The notes: generated by a model not told the origin, from the sequence alone. DNA of 64,000 nt from Archangium violaceum (GCF_016859125.1 NZ_CP069338.1:2232001-2296000), one strand, 5' to 3'. Shown: positions 50,450 to 58,916, numbered from the stretch's first letter. A program made the numbers and translations.

Positions 50450-51181
50450 ATGAAGGCATGGAGGGGAGGAGGCGCGCTGCTGCTGCTCGCGGGGCTGCTG
50501 GCGGGAGCGCGGGCGCGGGCCGAGGAGGAGCGGGAGCGCCACGGCTGGGACATCACCGTGGAGGCGAACACGGACTTCCCGCTGTCGGTGGGTGGGCGGC
50601 TGGGAATCGAGTCACCGTGGCGGCTGCGCCTGTCGACGTCGCTGGGCTACCTGCCCGAGGCGTACGTGCGGCTGGTGAATGACGCGGCGGTGGAGCTGGG
50701 CGCCTACGGCCGCAACGAGGCGGACCTCATCGAGGAGTCGCTGAAGAACTCGCTGGTGTGGCGCACGCACGTGGGCTGGCGGCCCTTCCCGAGGGCGGGC
50801 TTCTACGTGGAGGGGGGCTACGGGCTGGTGGCGCTCGGCGGAGACACGAACGCGGAGGAGGTGCTGGTGACGCTGACGGGCATCTCGCCGCCGGTGGGCG
50901 AGTCCGTGTTGGATCGCGTGTACCGCGTGCGCTCCGTGCTGCACATGCTGGACGTGGAGCTGGGCTGGCGCTGGGGACTGGGCGCGGGCTGGACGGCGCG
51001 CACGGCCGTGGGCGCGGCCTTCACCCTGGACTCCAACAGCCGGATAGAGCCCCAGTTCGTGCCCGAGGTGCCCGTGCTCGTCACCGGCTTCACGCGTCTG
51101 GCCGAGGGCTACCTGGACCGGACCTTCGAGCGGTACGTGCACCTGCCGGTGCTCTCCTTCTCCCTCGGCTATGCCTTCTGA
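50450..51181 (+). CDS. outer-membrane beta-barrel-like protein
   Basis: A 243-residue exported protein. The signal peptide is LLLLAGLLAGARARA. The rest is a series of amphipathic strands: ITVEANTDFPLSVGGRLGIE, LRLSTSLGYLPEAYVRLVND, FYVEGGYGLVALGGD, AAFTLDSNSRIEPQFVPEV, closing with LPVLSFSLGYAF, whose terminal Phe is typical of outer-membrane proteins recognised by the Bam machinery. An eight-stranded barrel fits the length. Function unknown. GCGAGGGGGGACG precedes ATG 50450. Confidence 0.75.
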   Translation: MKAWRGGGALLLLAGLLAGARARAEEERERHGWDITVEANTDFPLSVGGRLGIESPWRLRLSTSLGYLPEAYVRLVNDAAVELGAYGRNEADLIEESLKNSLVWRTHVGWRPFPRAGFYVEGGYGLVALGGDTNAEEVLVTLTGISPPVGESVLDRVYRVRSVLHMLDVELGWRWGLGAGWTARTAVGAAFTLDSNSRIEPQFVPEVPVLVTGFTRLAEGYLDRTFERYVHLPVLSFSLGYAF

Positions 51182-51248
51182 GGTGACGGTTTGAGGTGAC
51201 GGCGGGGTGACCGCCGAGGACAGGTAGCTGGAAATCACCTCTGGCGTC

Positions 51249-51300
51249 TCCCAACGTGTTGGGTTACAACTTGACACCTGACCCTCACCCATGGTCAAAT
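51249..51300 (+). promoter_or_regulatory. palindrome plus sigma70-like promoter before the 51338 operon
   Basis: CCCAAC-GT-GTTGGG at 51250-51263 is a perfect 6-bp inverted repeat and is followed by TTACAAC. TTGACA at 51271-51276 and TCAAAT at 51295-51300, with an 18-base spacer, form a plausible -35/-10 pair, 38 bases before GTG 51338. The palindrome just upstream of -35 suits an activator site. CCCAAC and GGGTTACA are shared with 48446-48466. Confidence 0.4.
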
Positions 51301-51337
51301 CCGGTTTAATCGTATTTGGCCTCAATGGGGGTGGACC

Positions 51338-51850
51338 GTGCATACCTGGAAGGTCCTGATCGGCGGATGGGCGCTGATGTGCGCCGCCGGGTGTGGCCAC
51401 GGAGAGGCGGTGCGGCGGGAGGAGCCCGGGGAAGGACTGGGGGTGGCGTGTGCCCGGGGCGACGAAGGGGCGTGCGGAGCGGACGAGTCCGAGGAGGGCA
51501 CACGCACCAAGGGAGGCACGGTTTCGCTGCGCATCTGGTCGCTCATCGCGCAGGGGCAGTTCGCGGAGGCGCAGCTGCTGATCGCCGAGTCGACGGCGGC
51601 GGGGCTCCTCACGCAGCAGCAGGCGACGCGGATGCTGGAGCGCATCACGCTGCTCAACACGCGGCTGGGACAGATACCGGCCACGCTGCAACGGGTGCAG
51701 GACTTCCCGTCACAGCTGCGCGACTTCACCCTTTTTCAAATCAAGCAGCAGCTGGAGCGCCGGGACTTCACGCTGGCGACGCAGGCGCAATTGAAGCTGG
51801 CCGAGAAGCTCATCGAGCAGCAGGACCGGTTGATGGAGAAGGTGAAATGA
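51338..51850 (+). CDS. helical lipoprotein of unknown function
   Basis: A 170-residue lipoprotein starting at GTG 51338 (MHTWKVLIGGWALMCAAGC; lipobox AAGC). A short acidic region with ACARGDEGACGADE follows, then a C-terminal helical domain (SLIAQGQFAEAQLLIAESTA, QQATRMLERITLLNTRLGQI, KLAEKLIEQQDRLMEKVK). No family is recognised. It overlaps the next gene by four bases (ATGA), so the pair is co-translated and perhaps forms a complex. GGGGGTGGACC precedes the start, and a promoter-like element lies at 51271-51300. Confidence 0.68.
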   Translation: MHTWKVLIGGWALMCAAGCGHGEAVRREEPGEGLGVACARGDEGACGADESEEGTRTKGGTVSLRIWSLIAQGQFAEAQLLIAESTAAGLLTQQQATRMLERITLLNTRLGQIPATLQRVQDFPSQLRDFTLFQIKQQLERRDFTLATQAQLKLAEKLIEQQDRLMEKVK

Positions 51851-52386
51851 CGAAAGCGCCCTCGCCCCCGAGTGTGGAGGAGCTGACCGAGCGCCTGCGC
51901 GAGGCCCGGCGCGCGGGAGCACCGGGGAGTCCGGAGCGGCTGAGACTGCACCGGGAGTTGGCGGAGAGCTGCCCCACCTTCACGCCCAACCTGCTGGAGC
52001 TCGCGAGACAGTTGCAGCTCGCGAACGAGCCGGGGCGGGACGCGAGGGAGAACCTCGAGGAGGCGCGACGACTGCTGGAGCAGGCGGTGATGGGCTCGGA
52101 GCGGAGCGGCCCGGCGGTGGTGGAGCTGGGGTACTACCTGGACACGATCCACGACGCGCCGGAGCAGGCGAGGAAGCTGTACGAGGAGGGAGCGGCGAGG
52201 GCGCTGGAGACGCTGGAGGACGCGTGGGCGGGGCTGCTGCGCGCGTGGGTGCACGAGCGGACGAAGGAGTCGCTGGAGAAGGCGCTGAAGCTGAGCGAGC
52301 TGGCGGAAAAACTCTTCCCGGACTCGGGGCGAATCCAGGGAGTGGTGAACGACGCACGTCAGGCCGCCAGACACGAAGGCCAGTAA
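51847..52386 (+). CDS. helical TPR-like cytoplasmic protein
   Basis: A 179-residue soluble protein made almost wholly of charged helices. VEELTERLREARRAGAPGSP, RLHRELAESCPTFTPNLLEL, AVVELGYYLDTIHDAPEQAR and LEDAWAGLLRAWVHERTKES have the helix-turn-helix rhythm and small/large residue pattern of tetratricopeptide-like repeats. No catalytic residues are evident. It has no signal peptide although its translationally coupled partner is a lipoprotein, an arrangement also seen for exported effectors and cytoplasmic antidotes; that role is speculative here. Confidence 0.66.
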   Translation: MTKAPSPPSVEELTERLREARRAGAPGSPERLRLHRELAESCPTFTPNLLELARQLQLANEPGRDARENLEEARRLLEQAVMGSERSGPAVVELGYYLDTIHDAPEQARKLYEEGAARALETLEDAWAGLLRAWVHERTKESLEKALKLSELAEKLFPDSGRIQGVVNDARQAARHEGQ

Positions 52387-52422
52387 CCCCCTCTCCCCCT
52401 GGGAGAGGGCTGGGGTGAGGGT
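52387..52422. repeat. dispersed GGGAGAGGG-type palindromic repeat, copy 2
   Basis: CCCCTCTCCCCCTGGGAGAG followed by GGCTGGGGTGAGGGTA directly after the 52386 stop. Same family as 39213-39247 and 57913-57947. It may act as a transcript-end hairpin for the upstream gene. Confidence 0.75.
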
Positions 52423-52476
52423 AAGTCCCCCCGTGACCCCAAGGTGAGCCCACCTCGCGTAGGGTGCGAGGCGCGA

Positions 52477-53583
52477 ATGAGCCACCTGAGAAGAGCGACG
52501 CGAGAAGACAATCCCCGGCTGCTCGAGCTGTTCGGAGCGGTGCCGATGCAGGGCGAGCTGGTGCTGGCGACGCAGCGCTCACCGGACTTCTTCCGCCTCT
52601 ACGACATGCAGCGAGGAGACACCGAGCTCTGGGTGCACGAAGCAGAAGAGGGGCTGGACGGGATGGGAGCGGTGCTCGTGAGGGAGGGCTGGCTGGGGGG
52701 CCGGCCGTGCCGGGTGGGGTACCTGGGAGACCTGCGCACGCGCTTCTCGGCGAGACGAAGCCGGGGACTGGCGCGCTTCTACGGGCCGGTGCTGGAGGAG
52801 ACGGCGAAGCGGCTGGGCGTGGACGTGTTCCTCACCTCGGTGATGGCGAGCAACGCGGCGGCGCTGCAGGCGCTGGTGAAGCGCAAGAAGAAGCGCGAAG
52901 CCCAACCCCACTACGCCCTGCTGCGACGCTTCTCGGCGGTGTCGGTGCACTTCACCCGTCGGCGCAAACCACGCCCAGGCCGCATCCAGGTGCGTCGCGC
53001 CACACCGGGGGACATACCGGCCATGGCGGCGATGCTGGACGCGGACCACCGGGCACGCCCCTTCGGCTACCGGTACGACGCGGGAGAGCTGGAGCACCGG
53101 TTGGAGCGCTGGCCGGGCCTGAGCGTGGAGGGCTGCTACCTGGCCTTCGACGGAGGCGGGAAGCTGGTGGGGTGCACCTCGGTGTGGGCTCCAGACGCGG
53201 TGAAGCGGTACCGGGTGCTGGCGTACCGGGGCTCGATGAGGTGGGTGAAGTGGGGCTACGACGCGATGGCCACGGTGCTGCGCGCGCCGAGGCTGCCGGA
53301 ACCGGGCAACGACTTCCGCTACTTCTACCTGTGCAACACGAGTATCGCGGGAGAGGACCCGACCATCCTGCGCGCGCTGGTGGAGCAGGTTTACGCGGAC
53401 CACCACGGCAAGGGGTACCACTTCTTCTCGCTGTACCTGGACGAGGGAGATCCACTCACCCCGGCACTGGAAGGCTTCTTCCAGCGGAGGCTGGACTTCC
53501 ACCTCTACGCGGTGACGCCAGCGAGCTCGGCGCGCGAGCACTTCCCCGCGGGACGCACCGGCTTCGAGATGGCCCTGGCCTGA
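52477..53583 (+). CDS. tandem GNAT-fold acetyltransferase-like protein
   Basis: A 368-residue protein with two GNAT-like halves. The first begins HLRRATREDNPRLLELFGAV and includes VGYLGDLRTRFSARRSRGLA, an acetyl-CoA-loop-like Arg/Gly segment. The second begins IQVRRATPGDIPAMAAMLDA and has YLAFDGGGKLVGCTSVW. A C-terminal part (FFSLYLDEGDPLTPALEGFF) closes the fold. The second half's CoA loop is poorly conserved, so one half may be structural. The acceptor is unknown. ATG 52477 is preceded by GCGAGGCGCGA; it begins the first GNAT strand. Confidence 0.78.
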   Translation: MSHLRRATREDNPRLLELFGAVPMQGELVLATQRSPDFFRLYDMQRGDTELWVHEAEEGLDGMGAVLVREGWLGGRPCRVGYLGDLRTRFSARRSRGLARFYGPVLEETAKRLGVDVFLTSVMASNAAALQALVKRKKKREAQPHYALLRRFSAVSVHFTRRRKPRPGRIQVRRATPGDIPAMAAMLDADHRARPFGYRYDAGELEHRLERWPGLSVEGCYLAFDGGGKLVGCTSVWAPDAVKRYRVLAYRGSMRWVKWGYDAMATVLRAPRLPEPGNDFRYFYLCNTSIAGEDPTILRALVEQVYADHHGKGYHFFSLYLDEGDPLTPALEGFFQRRLDFHLYAVTPASSAREHFPAGRTGFEMALA

Positions 53584-53595
53584 AATACTCCCCGC

Positions 53596-54411
53596 TCAAT
53601 ACGACGAGAGGGGTGGCCGCATCATCACGACCTTCGGGTACGCGCAGCGGAAGCCCGCCTTCTCATAGCTGCGCTGCGAGGCCGTCAGGGGCTCCGTCGA
53701 GGCCGTCACCACGTCACAGCCCCGCTCGGCCGCCCAGGCCATGCGCGCGCGGATGAGCGCGAGCTGGATGCCCCTGCCCCGGAACGGCGGCGCGACACCA
53801 TCCGCCGAGAGCAGGGCCACTCCCTCCGTCGCGGACACCACGCCCACGCCCCGGGCCTCGCCGTCCTGGAGCGCGAAGAAGCAGGTGTTCCCCACGGTGT
53901 CCACCAGGCCCAACCCCCCGGCCAGCTCCTGCTCGGACCCGGCGGGCCGTCCCAGGTAGGCGCGGAAGAAGAGCTCCGCCCAGCGCCGCTCCTCCCCCGG
54001 ACGAATGGGCCGCACCTCCACGCCTGGAGGCGCCGGCGGCACGGGCGACGGCGCGCGCCACCACACCTGGAGGAAGCGCTCCACCCGGTAGCCCCTCGCG
54101 CCCAGCTTCGCGGAGAGCGAGGGCTCGCAGAACGGGTTCAGCTCGATGCGCACGGCACCTCCGCCCTGGCTCAACAGCTCCTCGATGCGCTCGAGGTCCG
54201 CCGTGCCCACCCTCCCCTCGAGCCCCACGCCAATTGCCGCCGAGTAGGGCGAGCGCACACCGAGGAAGATGGCCCGCCCGCCCGCGACACGCAGCGAGGG
54301 GACCCCCTGGCGCGCGGGGAATGGCGTCCGGTCGATCTGCTCCGCCTGGGCATTCTCGATGCGCCGGGCGAGCACGCGCGGTTCCACCCAAGGAAGAGAC
54401 ACGGCTGTCAT
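53596..54411 (-). CDS. GNAT-family N-acetyltransferase
   Basis: A 271-residue protein. The N-terminal half (about 1-125: LPWVEPRVLARRIENAQAEQ to RIELNPFCEPSLSAKLGARG) is a degenerate GNAT-like domain. The C-terminal half is a standard GNAT domain: VEVRPIRPGEERRWAELFF, NTCFFALQDGEARGVGVVSA, the acetyl-CoA loop APPFRGRGIQLALIRARMA and ASTEPLTASQRSYEKAGFRC. Its substrate is unknown. CAGGAGGCCTGC precedes ATG 54411. It converges on the other GNAT gene with a 12-base gap but is not clearly a recent duplicate of it. Confidence 0.85.
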   Translation of the reverse strand: MTAVSLPWVEPRVLARRIENAQAEQIDRTPFPARQGVPSLRVAGGRAIFLGVRSPYSAAIGVGLEGRVGTADLERIEELLSQGGGAVRIELNPFCEPSLSAKLGARGYRVERFLQVWWRAPSPVPPAPPGVEVRPIRPGEERRWAELFFRAYLGRPAGSEQELAGGLGLVDTVGNTCFFALQDGEARGVGVVSATEGVALLSADGVAPPFRGRGIQLALIRARMAWAAERGCDVVTASTEPLTASQRSYEKAGFRCAYPKVVMMRPPLSSY

Positions 54412-54499
54412 GCAGGCCTCCTGTCCAGAGTCTGCTCTCAAGCAAGCGGCCGGTCGAGCGCGCTTGCGAGGTGTACGTCCGACATCTCATGCTTCGCGG

Positions 54500-55714
54500 A
54501 TGCCAAGACTCCAACTCCCGGGAGGACTGCTCCTCGTCCTCCTCGCCGGCGCCGGCTGCACCGCGGGCCGCGCCCATGCGCCGACAAGCGCGAGTGCCTC
54601 GGACGCCTACGAGGACCGTCTGGAGCGGGCCCGCCTCGGCCTGCGCGGGTCCGGGCGCGAGGCCGCGCTCTCCGAGCTGGAGACCCTCGCGCACGAGCTG
54701 GAAACGCAGCTCGAGAAGAGCCCCCGGGAGGCCCGGCTGCATGCCCTGCTGGCACGCACGGCCTTCCTCCTGAACCAGGAGGAGAAGGCGCTCGCGGAGG
54801 CCGAGCGGAGCCTCGCGCTCAAGCCGGACCAGGCCGAGCCCCACTTCATCAAGGCCTTCGTCCTCGGAAGCGGGGACGCGGTGGAGGCCGCCCTCGCCAG
54901 CGCCCGCCGCGCCACCGAGCTGGACTCCCGGCAGGGCCGGTACTGGCAGCTGTTGGGCACGCTGTACATCCAGCTCGACAAACCGGCGGAGGCGCGCGGG
55001 GCCATCGACAAGACGCTCGCGCTGGAGCCGAACAACGCCCAGGCGCTCTTCCTGATCGGCCTGCTGCACATGGAACAGGGCAGGCATCTCGAGGCACTGG
55101 ATGCCTACGAGAAGGCACGCGAGGTCGAGCCGGCCTTCGCGATGGCGCACTACAACGCCGGGCAGATCCAGCAGCTGAAGGGGAATCACGCCGCGGCGCT
55201 GGAGCGCTTCCAGAAGGCGGCCGAGCTGGAGCCCCAGGACTGGAGGACGCGGGCCAAGCTGGTGCAGCTGCACCAGGCGCTCGGACACAAGGAACAGCGG
55301 GACGCCGAGCGCGAGGCCTTGCTGCTGCTGCGCCAGGCGGGCAAGGTGGACAAGGAGTACTTCATCCGCGAGCAGTTCAGCGAAGCGGGCCGCAACGTCA
55401 TGGTGGTGGAGAACTTCGAGCTGGAGGGCGACTGGGCCCGCCGCTACGAGTTCCAGGTGTACACACCGGACCAGGAGAGGCCCTCGCTCGTCATCTCCCT
55501 GGGCTCCTATTCCTTCGCCAACACGTTCGCGCGCGAGAAGGACCCCAACGGTCCGCGCCTGTTCCACCTCGACGGCTACCACCCTGACAACGCGCACGAC
55601 ACGTATGGCTTCTTCCAGGGAGAGCCCTCCTATGACGAAACTCGGGAGATGGTGCTCTCCGTCCTGAGGGGCGAGCTCAAGCCCATGTCCTCCACGAAGC
55701 CCGGCAAGCCATGA
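54500..55714 (+). CDS. TPR-repeat lipoprotein
   Basis: A 404-residue lipoprotein. The leader MPRLQLPGGLLLVLLAGAGC ends in AGAGC. Residues about 60-290 hold at least six tetratricopeptide repeats (for example ALAEAERSLALKPDQAEPHF, ARGAIDKTLALEPNNAQALF, ALDAYEKAREVEPAFAMAHY, ALERFQKAAELEPQDWRTRA). The C-terminal 110 residues are a separate beta-rich part (NFELEGDWARRYEFQVYTPD, SLGSYSFANTFAREKD). TPR lipoproteins are assembly or docking factors. Its stop overlaps the next ATG (ATGA). The start is chosen for the signal peptide; its ribosome site is weak. Confidence 0.84.
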   Translation: MPRLQLPGGLLLVLLAGAGCTAGRAHAPTSASASDAYEDRLERARLGLRGSGREAALSELETLAHELETQLEKSPREARLHALLARTAFLLNQEEKALAEAERSLALKPDQAEPHFIKAFVLGSGDAVEAALASARRATELDSRQGRYWQLLGTLYIQLDKPAEARGAIDKTLALEPNNAQALFLIGLLHMEQGRHLEALDAYEKAREVEPAFAMAHYNAGQIQQLKGNHAAALERFQKAAELEPQDWRTRAKLVQLHQALGHKEQRDAEREALLLLRQAGKVDKEYFIREQFSEAGRNVMVVENFELEGDWARRYEFQVYTPDQERPSLVISLGSYSFANTFAREKDPNGPRLFHLDGYHPDNAHDTYGFFQGEPSYDETREMVLSVLRGELKPMSSTKPGKP

Positions 55715-56334
55715 AAACATTCTTCGAAGACGCGACCCGGACGAGGGCCGCCCAGGAAGTGAAGGCCATCGAGGCCCGCACCGCCGCCGAGGTGGTGGTG
55801 GCCGTCCGCCAGACCTCCGGCCACTACCGGCACACGGACTACCTCGTGGGCTTCGGACTGTCGCTCGTGACGCTGCTGGCCATGCTCTACCTGCCGCCCG
55901 AGTTCCCGCTGGAGACGTTCCCCGTGGGCGTGGCGCTCACCTTCGCGCTGGGGGTCTATGTCAGCGAGCGGCTGCCGGGCCCGCGCCGGCGGCTCACCTC
56001 GCGCGCGCTGCTGGAGGAGAACGTGAGGACGGCGGCACGCGCGAGCTTCGTGGAGCTCGGGGTGTCGCGCACCTCGGGGCGCACCGGAGTGCTCGTGCTG
56101 GTCTCCACCTTCGAGCGGCGCGTGGAGGTGGTGACGGACATCGGCGTGGACACCGCCGCGCTGGGCCCGGAATGGGAGCAGGCCGTGGCGAAGCTGTCGG
56201 CCGCCGTGGCCACCTCCGAGTCCCCCGAGCCCTTCTTCGAGGCGCTGCGCCTGTTGGCTCCTCCTCTGGAGCGGGCGCTGCCACGCGCCGACGATGACAT
56301 CAACGAGCTTCCCGACGCTCCCCACGCCGCGTGA
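55711..56334 (+). CDS. TPM-domain membrane protein
   Basis: A 207-residue protein. An N-terminal helix (IEARTAAEVVVAVRQTSGHY, a typical TPM opening) is followed by two membrane helices (LVGFGLSLVTLLAMLYLP and VGVALTFALGVYVSERL), then the second part of the TPM domain (GVSRTSGRTGVLVLVSTFER, VVTDIGVDTAALGPEWEQAV, FFEALRLLAPPLERAL). TPM proteins are linked to photosystem repair in plants and of unknown role in bacteria. Start and stop both overlap neighbours by four bases, so it is the middle gene of a coupled three-gene operon. Confidence 0.82.
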   Translation: MKTFFEDATRTRAAQEVKAIEARTAAEVVVAVRQTSGHYRHTDYLVGFGLSLVTLLAMLYLPPEFPLETFPVGVALTFALGVYVSERLPGPRRRLTSRALLEENVRTAARASFVELGVSRTSGRTGVLVLVSTFERRVEVVTDIGVDTAALGPEWEQAVAKLSAAVATSESPEPFFEALRLLAPPLERALPRADDDINELPDAPHAA

Positions 56335-57902
56335 GACCCATGAATCGCATTGGCCGATGGATCCTCTTCGCCGCGCCGCTCCTGCTGGCGCTGGTCCTCG
56401 TCTCGCGAGAGAGCCAGGCGCGCCCGGGAGGCGGCAACACCTACCGCGGCTCGAGCTCCTCCAGCAGCAGCAGCCGGGGCTATTCCAGTTCCAGCAGCTC
56501 CTCGCGAAGCTACAGCTCCTCGAGTAGCTACTCCGGAAGCTCCTCCTCGGGCTCGAGCGACCCCGGCGGGTACATCTGCCTGTTCTTCGGACTCGTCGTC
56601 GCCGTGGTCACCGTCAAGAACTACGTCGACAACCGCAACGCCCCGAAGCCGCCCGACTGGAGCACGACCCAGAAGCTGTCCTCGGAGCGCAAGGAGCAGG
56701 CGAGGGAGCGGCTGAACCGGCTGAGGACGGAGGGGCCTGCGGGACCGGACGGAAGACCCATCCCGTTCGATCCGGACTTCTCGCAGATCCTCTTCGAGGA
56801 CTTCCTCTACGCGCTGTACGCGCGGGTGCACGAGGCGCGCGGCGGCGGCCGGCTGGACACGATGGCCGCATACCTCTCCACGCGGGCACGGCAGACACTG
56901 CGAGTCCTCGGCGAACCGGAGCGGGTGCACGGGGTGGTGGTGGGCGCCATGCAGTACCTCTCGACGAGCCCGCTCTCGGCCACCAGCCAGCGCATCAGCG
57001 TCCGCGTGCGCTTCGAGTCCAACTACACCGAGGAGTCCGCCTCCGGCGCCGCACGGAGCTACTACGTAGCGGAGGAGTGGACGCTCACGCGCTCCACGAA
57101 GGCGAAGTCACGCTCACCCCAGAACGCCCGGGTCTTCAAGTGCCCCAACTGCGGCGCGCCGCTGGAGGGGATGCAGGGCAACACCTGCGCCTACTGCCAG
57201 AAGACGGTGAACACGGGCGAGTTCGACTGGGTGGTGGACGGCGTGTCGGTGGTGGAGCGGAAGGAGCGCGGTCCACAACTCACCGGGGACACGCCCGAGG
57301 AGGGAACGGATCTGCCCACGGTGAAGCAACCCCGGGCGGACGAGCGCCTGGGCAGGCTGCTCACGGCGGACCCGGCGCTGACGTGGGAGGCACTCGAGCA
57401 GCGCCTCGGGCTCATCTTCCGGGAGCTGCAGGTGGCGTGGTCCAACCGCGAGTGGGAGCGGGCGCGCCCGTATGTGAGCGACAGCCTCTTCCAGATGCAG
57501 CTCTACTGGATGGAGACCTACAAGCGAGCGGGGCTGCGCAACGTGACGGAGAACGCGCGCATCACCCGGGTAGAGTTGGCGCGGGTGACAGTGGACCGGT
57601 ACTACGTGGCGCTGACGGTGCGCCTGTTCGCCACGGGGATGGACTACACGGTGCGGGACTCGGATGGGATGTGCCTGAGTGGCAGTCAGCGGCGCGAGCG
57701 CCGCTACAGCGAGTACTGGACGCTCATCCGGGGCACGCGCACGAGAGGAAAACCGAGTGCCGACAAACGCTGCCCCTCATGTGGAGCGGCCCTGACCATC
57801 AACATGGCGGGCAACTGCACGCACTGCTCGGCGAAGGTGACATCCGGAGACTTCGACTGGGTGCTCAGCCGAATCGAGCAGGACGAGTCCTATCAAGGCT
57901 GA
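56331..57902 (+). CDS. Tim44-like protein with Ser-rich linker and two zinc ribbons
   Basis: A 523-residue membrane protein. The start is GTG 56331 (overlapping TGA) with a second start at ATG 56340. After a signal-anchor (ILFAAPLLLALVLVS) comes a Ser/Tyr-only tract (about 40-76), then a membrane helix (YICLFFGLVVAVVTV). Two modules follow, each a Tim44-like domain (first about 140-265; second about 345-450) plus a zinc ribbon (Cys271/274 with CAYC; Cys481/484 with CTHC). This is an internal duplication. Tim44-like proteins bind lipid or act in transport; the function is unknown. A damaged copy of the last 95 codons lies at 59007-59291. Confidence 0.82.
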   Translation: MRPMNRIGRWILFAAPLLLALVLVSRESQARPGGGNTYRGSSSSSSSSRGYSSSSSSSRSYSSSSSYSGSSSSGSSDPGGYICLFFGLVVAVVTVKNYVDNRNAPKPPDWSTTQKLSSERKEQARERLNRLRTEGPAGPDGRPIPFDPDFSQILFEDFLYALYARVHEARGGGRLDTMAAYLSTRARQTLRVLGEPERVHGVVVGAMQYLSTSPLSATSQRISVRVRFESNYTEESASGAARSYYVAEEWTLTRSTKAKSRSPQNARVFKCPNCGAPLEGMQGNTCAYCQKTVNTGEFDWVVDGVSVVERKERGPQLTGDTPEEGTDLPTVKQPRADERLGRLLTADPALTWEALEQRLGLIFRELQVAWSNREWERARPYVSDSLFQMQLYWMETYKRAGLRNVTENARITRVELARVTVDRYYVALTVRLFATGMDYTVRDSDGMCLSGSQRRERRYSEYWTLIRGTRTRGKPSADKRCPSCGAALTINMAGNCTHCSAKVTSGDFDWVLSRIEQDESYQG

Positions 57903-57912
57903 GCCCCCTCCT

Positions 57913-57947
57913 CCCTCTCCCCCTGGGAGAGGGTCGGGGTGAGGGTA
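57913..57947. repeat. dispersed GGGAGAGGG-type palindromic repeat, copy 3
   Basis: CCCTCTCCCCCTGGGAGAGG followed by GTCGGGGTGAGGGTA, ten bases after the Tim44-like gene stop. It matches 52387-52422 nearly base for base. A degenerate relative follows the duplicated gene end at about 59294-59330. Confidence 0.75.
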
Positions 57948-57986
57948 TAGAGGTTCGCGGGTTGGCTCGGAATGAAGGTCCTCGGG

Positions 57987-58566
57987 CTACTCCAGAAGAA
58001 ATACGTCCACGGGCTCAACGGGAAGCCCGCTGGCAACATCCGCGATGGGCTCAACCCGCCCCAGCTCCGCCCACTCTCGATACAGGGACTCTACCGTCCC
58101 AACATCCCGCCCATCCCGTAGCAACCCGTGCTCATTCAGGACGAAGGGAAGCGGGTGCGACGGGTCTTGCAACACATGCTCTTGCAAGATCTTCAAGAGA
58201 GACCACTCTCCGACCGAAATCACATCAGTCCCCAAAAAAATGGAGAGCACGACCGGAAGTCTCGGCTCGGAATCGCAGGGAAGAAAGATACGGAGAAGAC
58301 ACCGCGATCAACTCGCATGGAGACCCGTTGGCGATGGAATAGACCAACAACTCATGGGCAGATCCAATCTCACGACTCACTGGCAACCAGAATCCGCGCG
58401 GCTCACGAAGGTTGATGTGCTCAAACCTGCTCCGTTCCTCTTTCGGAAGCCGCCCTTCGTAGAAATGGCCAGTAACCACTTCCCAAGGATTCCTATCGAC
58501 CCCACGATAGAGGAAACCCTGCCGAGGCTCTTCAACAACAATATATCCATTCACATCAAGCTTCAT
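57987..58566 (-). pseudogene. frameshifted gene, possible orphan immunity protein
   Basis: Two overlapping minus-strand reading frames appear to be one broken gene. The 5' part (from ATG 58566: MKLDVNGYIVVEEPRQGFLY, YRGVDRNPWEVVTGHFYEGR) runs to about 58270 and then loses coding sense. The 3' part (PRLPVVLSIFLGTDVISVGE, then WSLLKILQEHVLQDPSHPLP and VASGLPVEPVDVFLLE) continues in the +1 frame to 57987. The shift lies near 58250-58300, possibly at the run of seven A at 58233-58239 or just upstream of it. No family is recognised. It is lower in GC than its surroundings, and its place behind a toxin tail suggests a former immunity gene. Confidence 0.6.
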
Positions 58567-58608
58567 CGAGGCACCACTCCGGTCTTGAGTCAGGCTGAGG
58601 GATGACCC

Positions 58609-58911
58609 TCAATCAACACGAATCGCTGAAAGTAGCACTCCGAGGAGCAAGACACAGCTCGCGGAGAGAGCCGCAACCAGCGGACCGGGAAGGCGCGGCC
58701 ACAAGCGCCGAACCACTGCGAAGACCACCGCGCCCGCGAGGGCACCGAGAACGAGCCCCGGCCCCGCGTCCCACGGCTCACTCTTCGGCAGCTCAGCCCA
58801 GCGGAGCGCGTCAAAGGAGAGAGAGCGCTCGCGAGGGTAGGCACCGACCAACCCTCCAGAGATGGCTCCGGGCAGCACCCCGTACACCAGAGCGCCAAGC
58901 CAACTGTTCAT
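58609..58911 (-). CDS. small membrane protein, candidate orphan immunity protein
   Basis: A 100-residue protein with three hydrophobic segments (LGALVYGVLPGAISGGLVGAY, PGLVLGALAGAVVFAVV and LVAALSASCVLLLGVLLSA), so it is an inner-membrane protein. ATG 58911 lies five bases after the TAA (58917-58919) of a lost upstream gene, and the ribosome site GAGAGG lies in that gene's last codons, so the two were translationally coupled. A membrane immunity protein against a pore-forming or membrane toxin would fit, but this is inferred from position only. Confidence 0.6.
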   Translation of the reverse strand: MNSWLGALVYGVLPGAISGGLVGAYPRERSLSFDALRWAELPKSEPWDAGPGLVLGALAGAVVFAVVRRLWPRLPGPLVAALSASCVLLLGVLLSAIRVD

Positions 58912-58916
58912 CTTGA

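Noticed and set aside
58225-58250. Treating the two frames at 57987-58250 and 58225-58566 as separate intact genes
   Set aside because: The coding sense of the second frame continues upstream of its ATG (PRLPVVLS), overlapping the weak end of the first, which indicates one gene with a frameshift.
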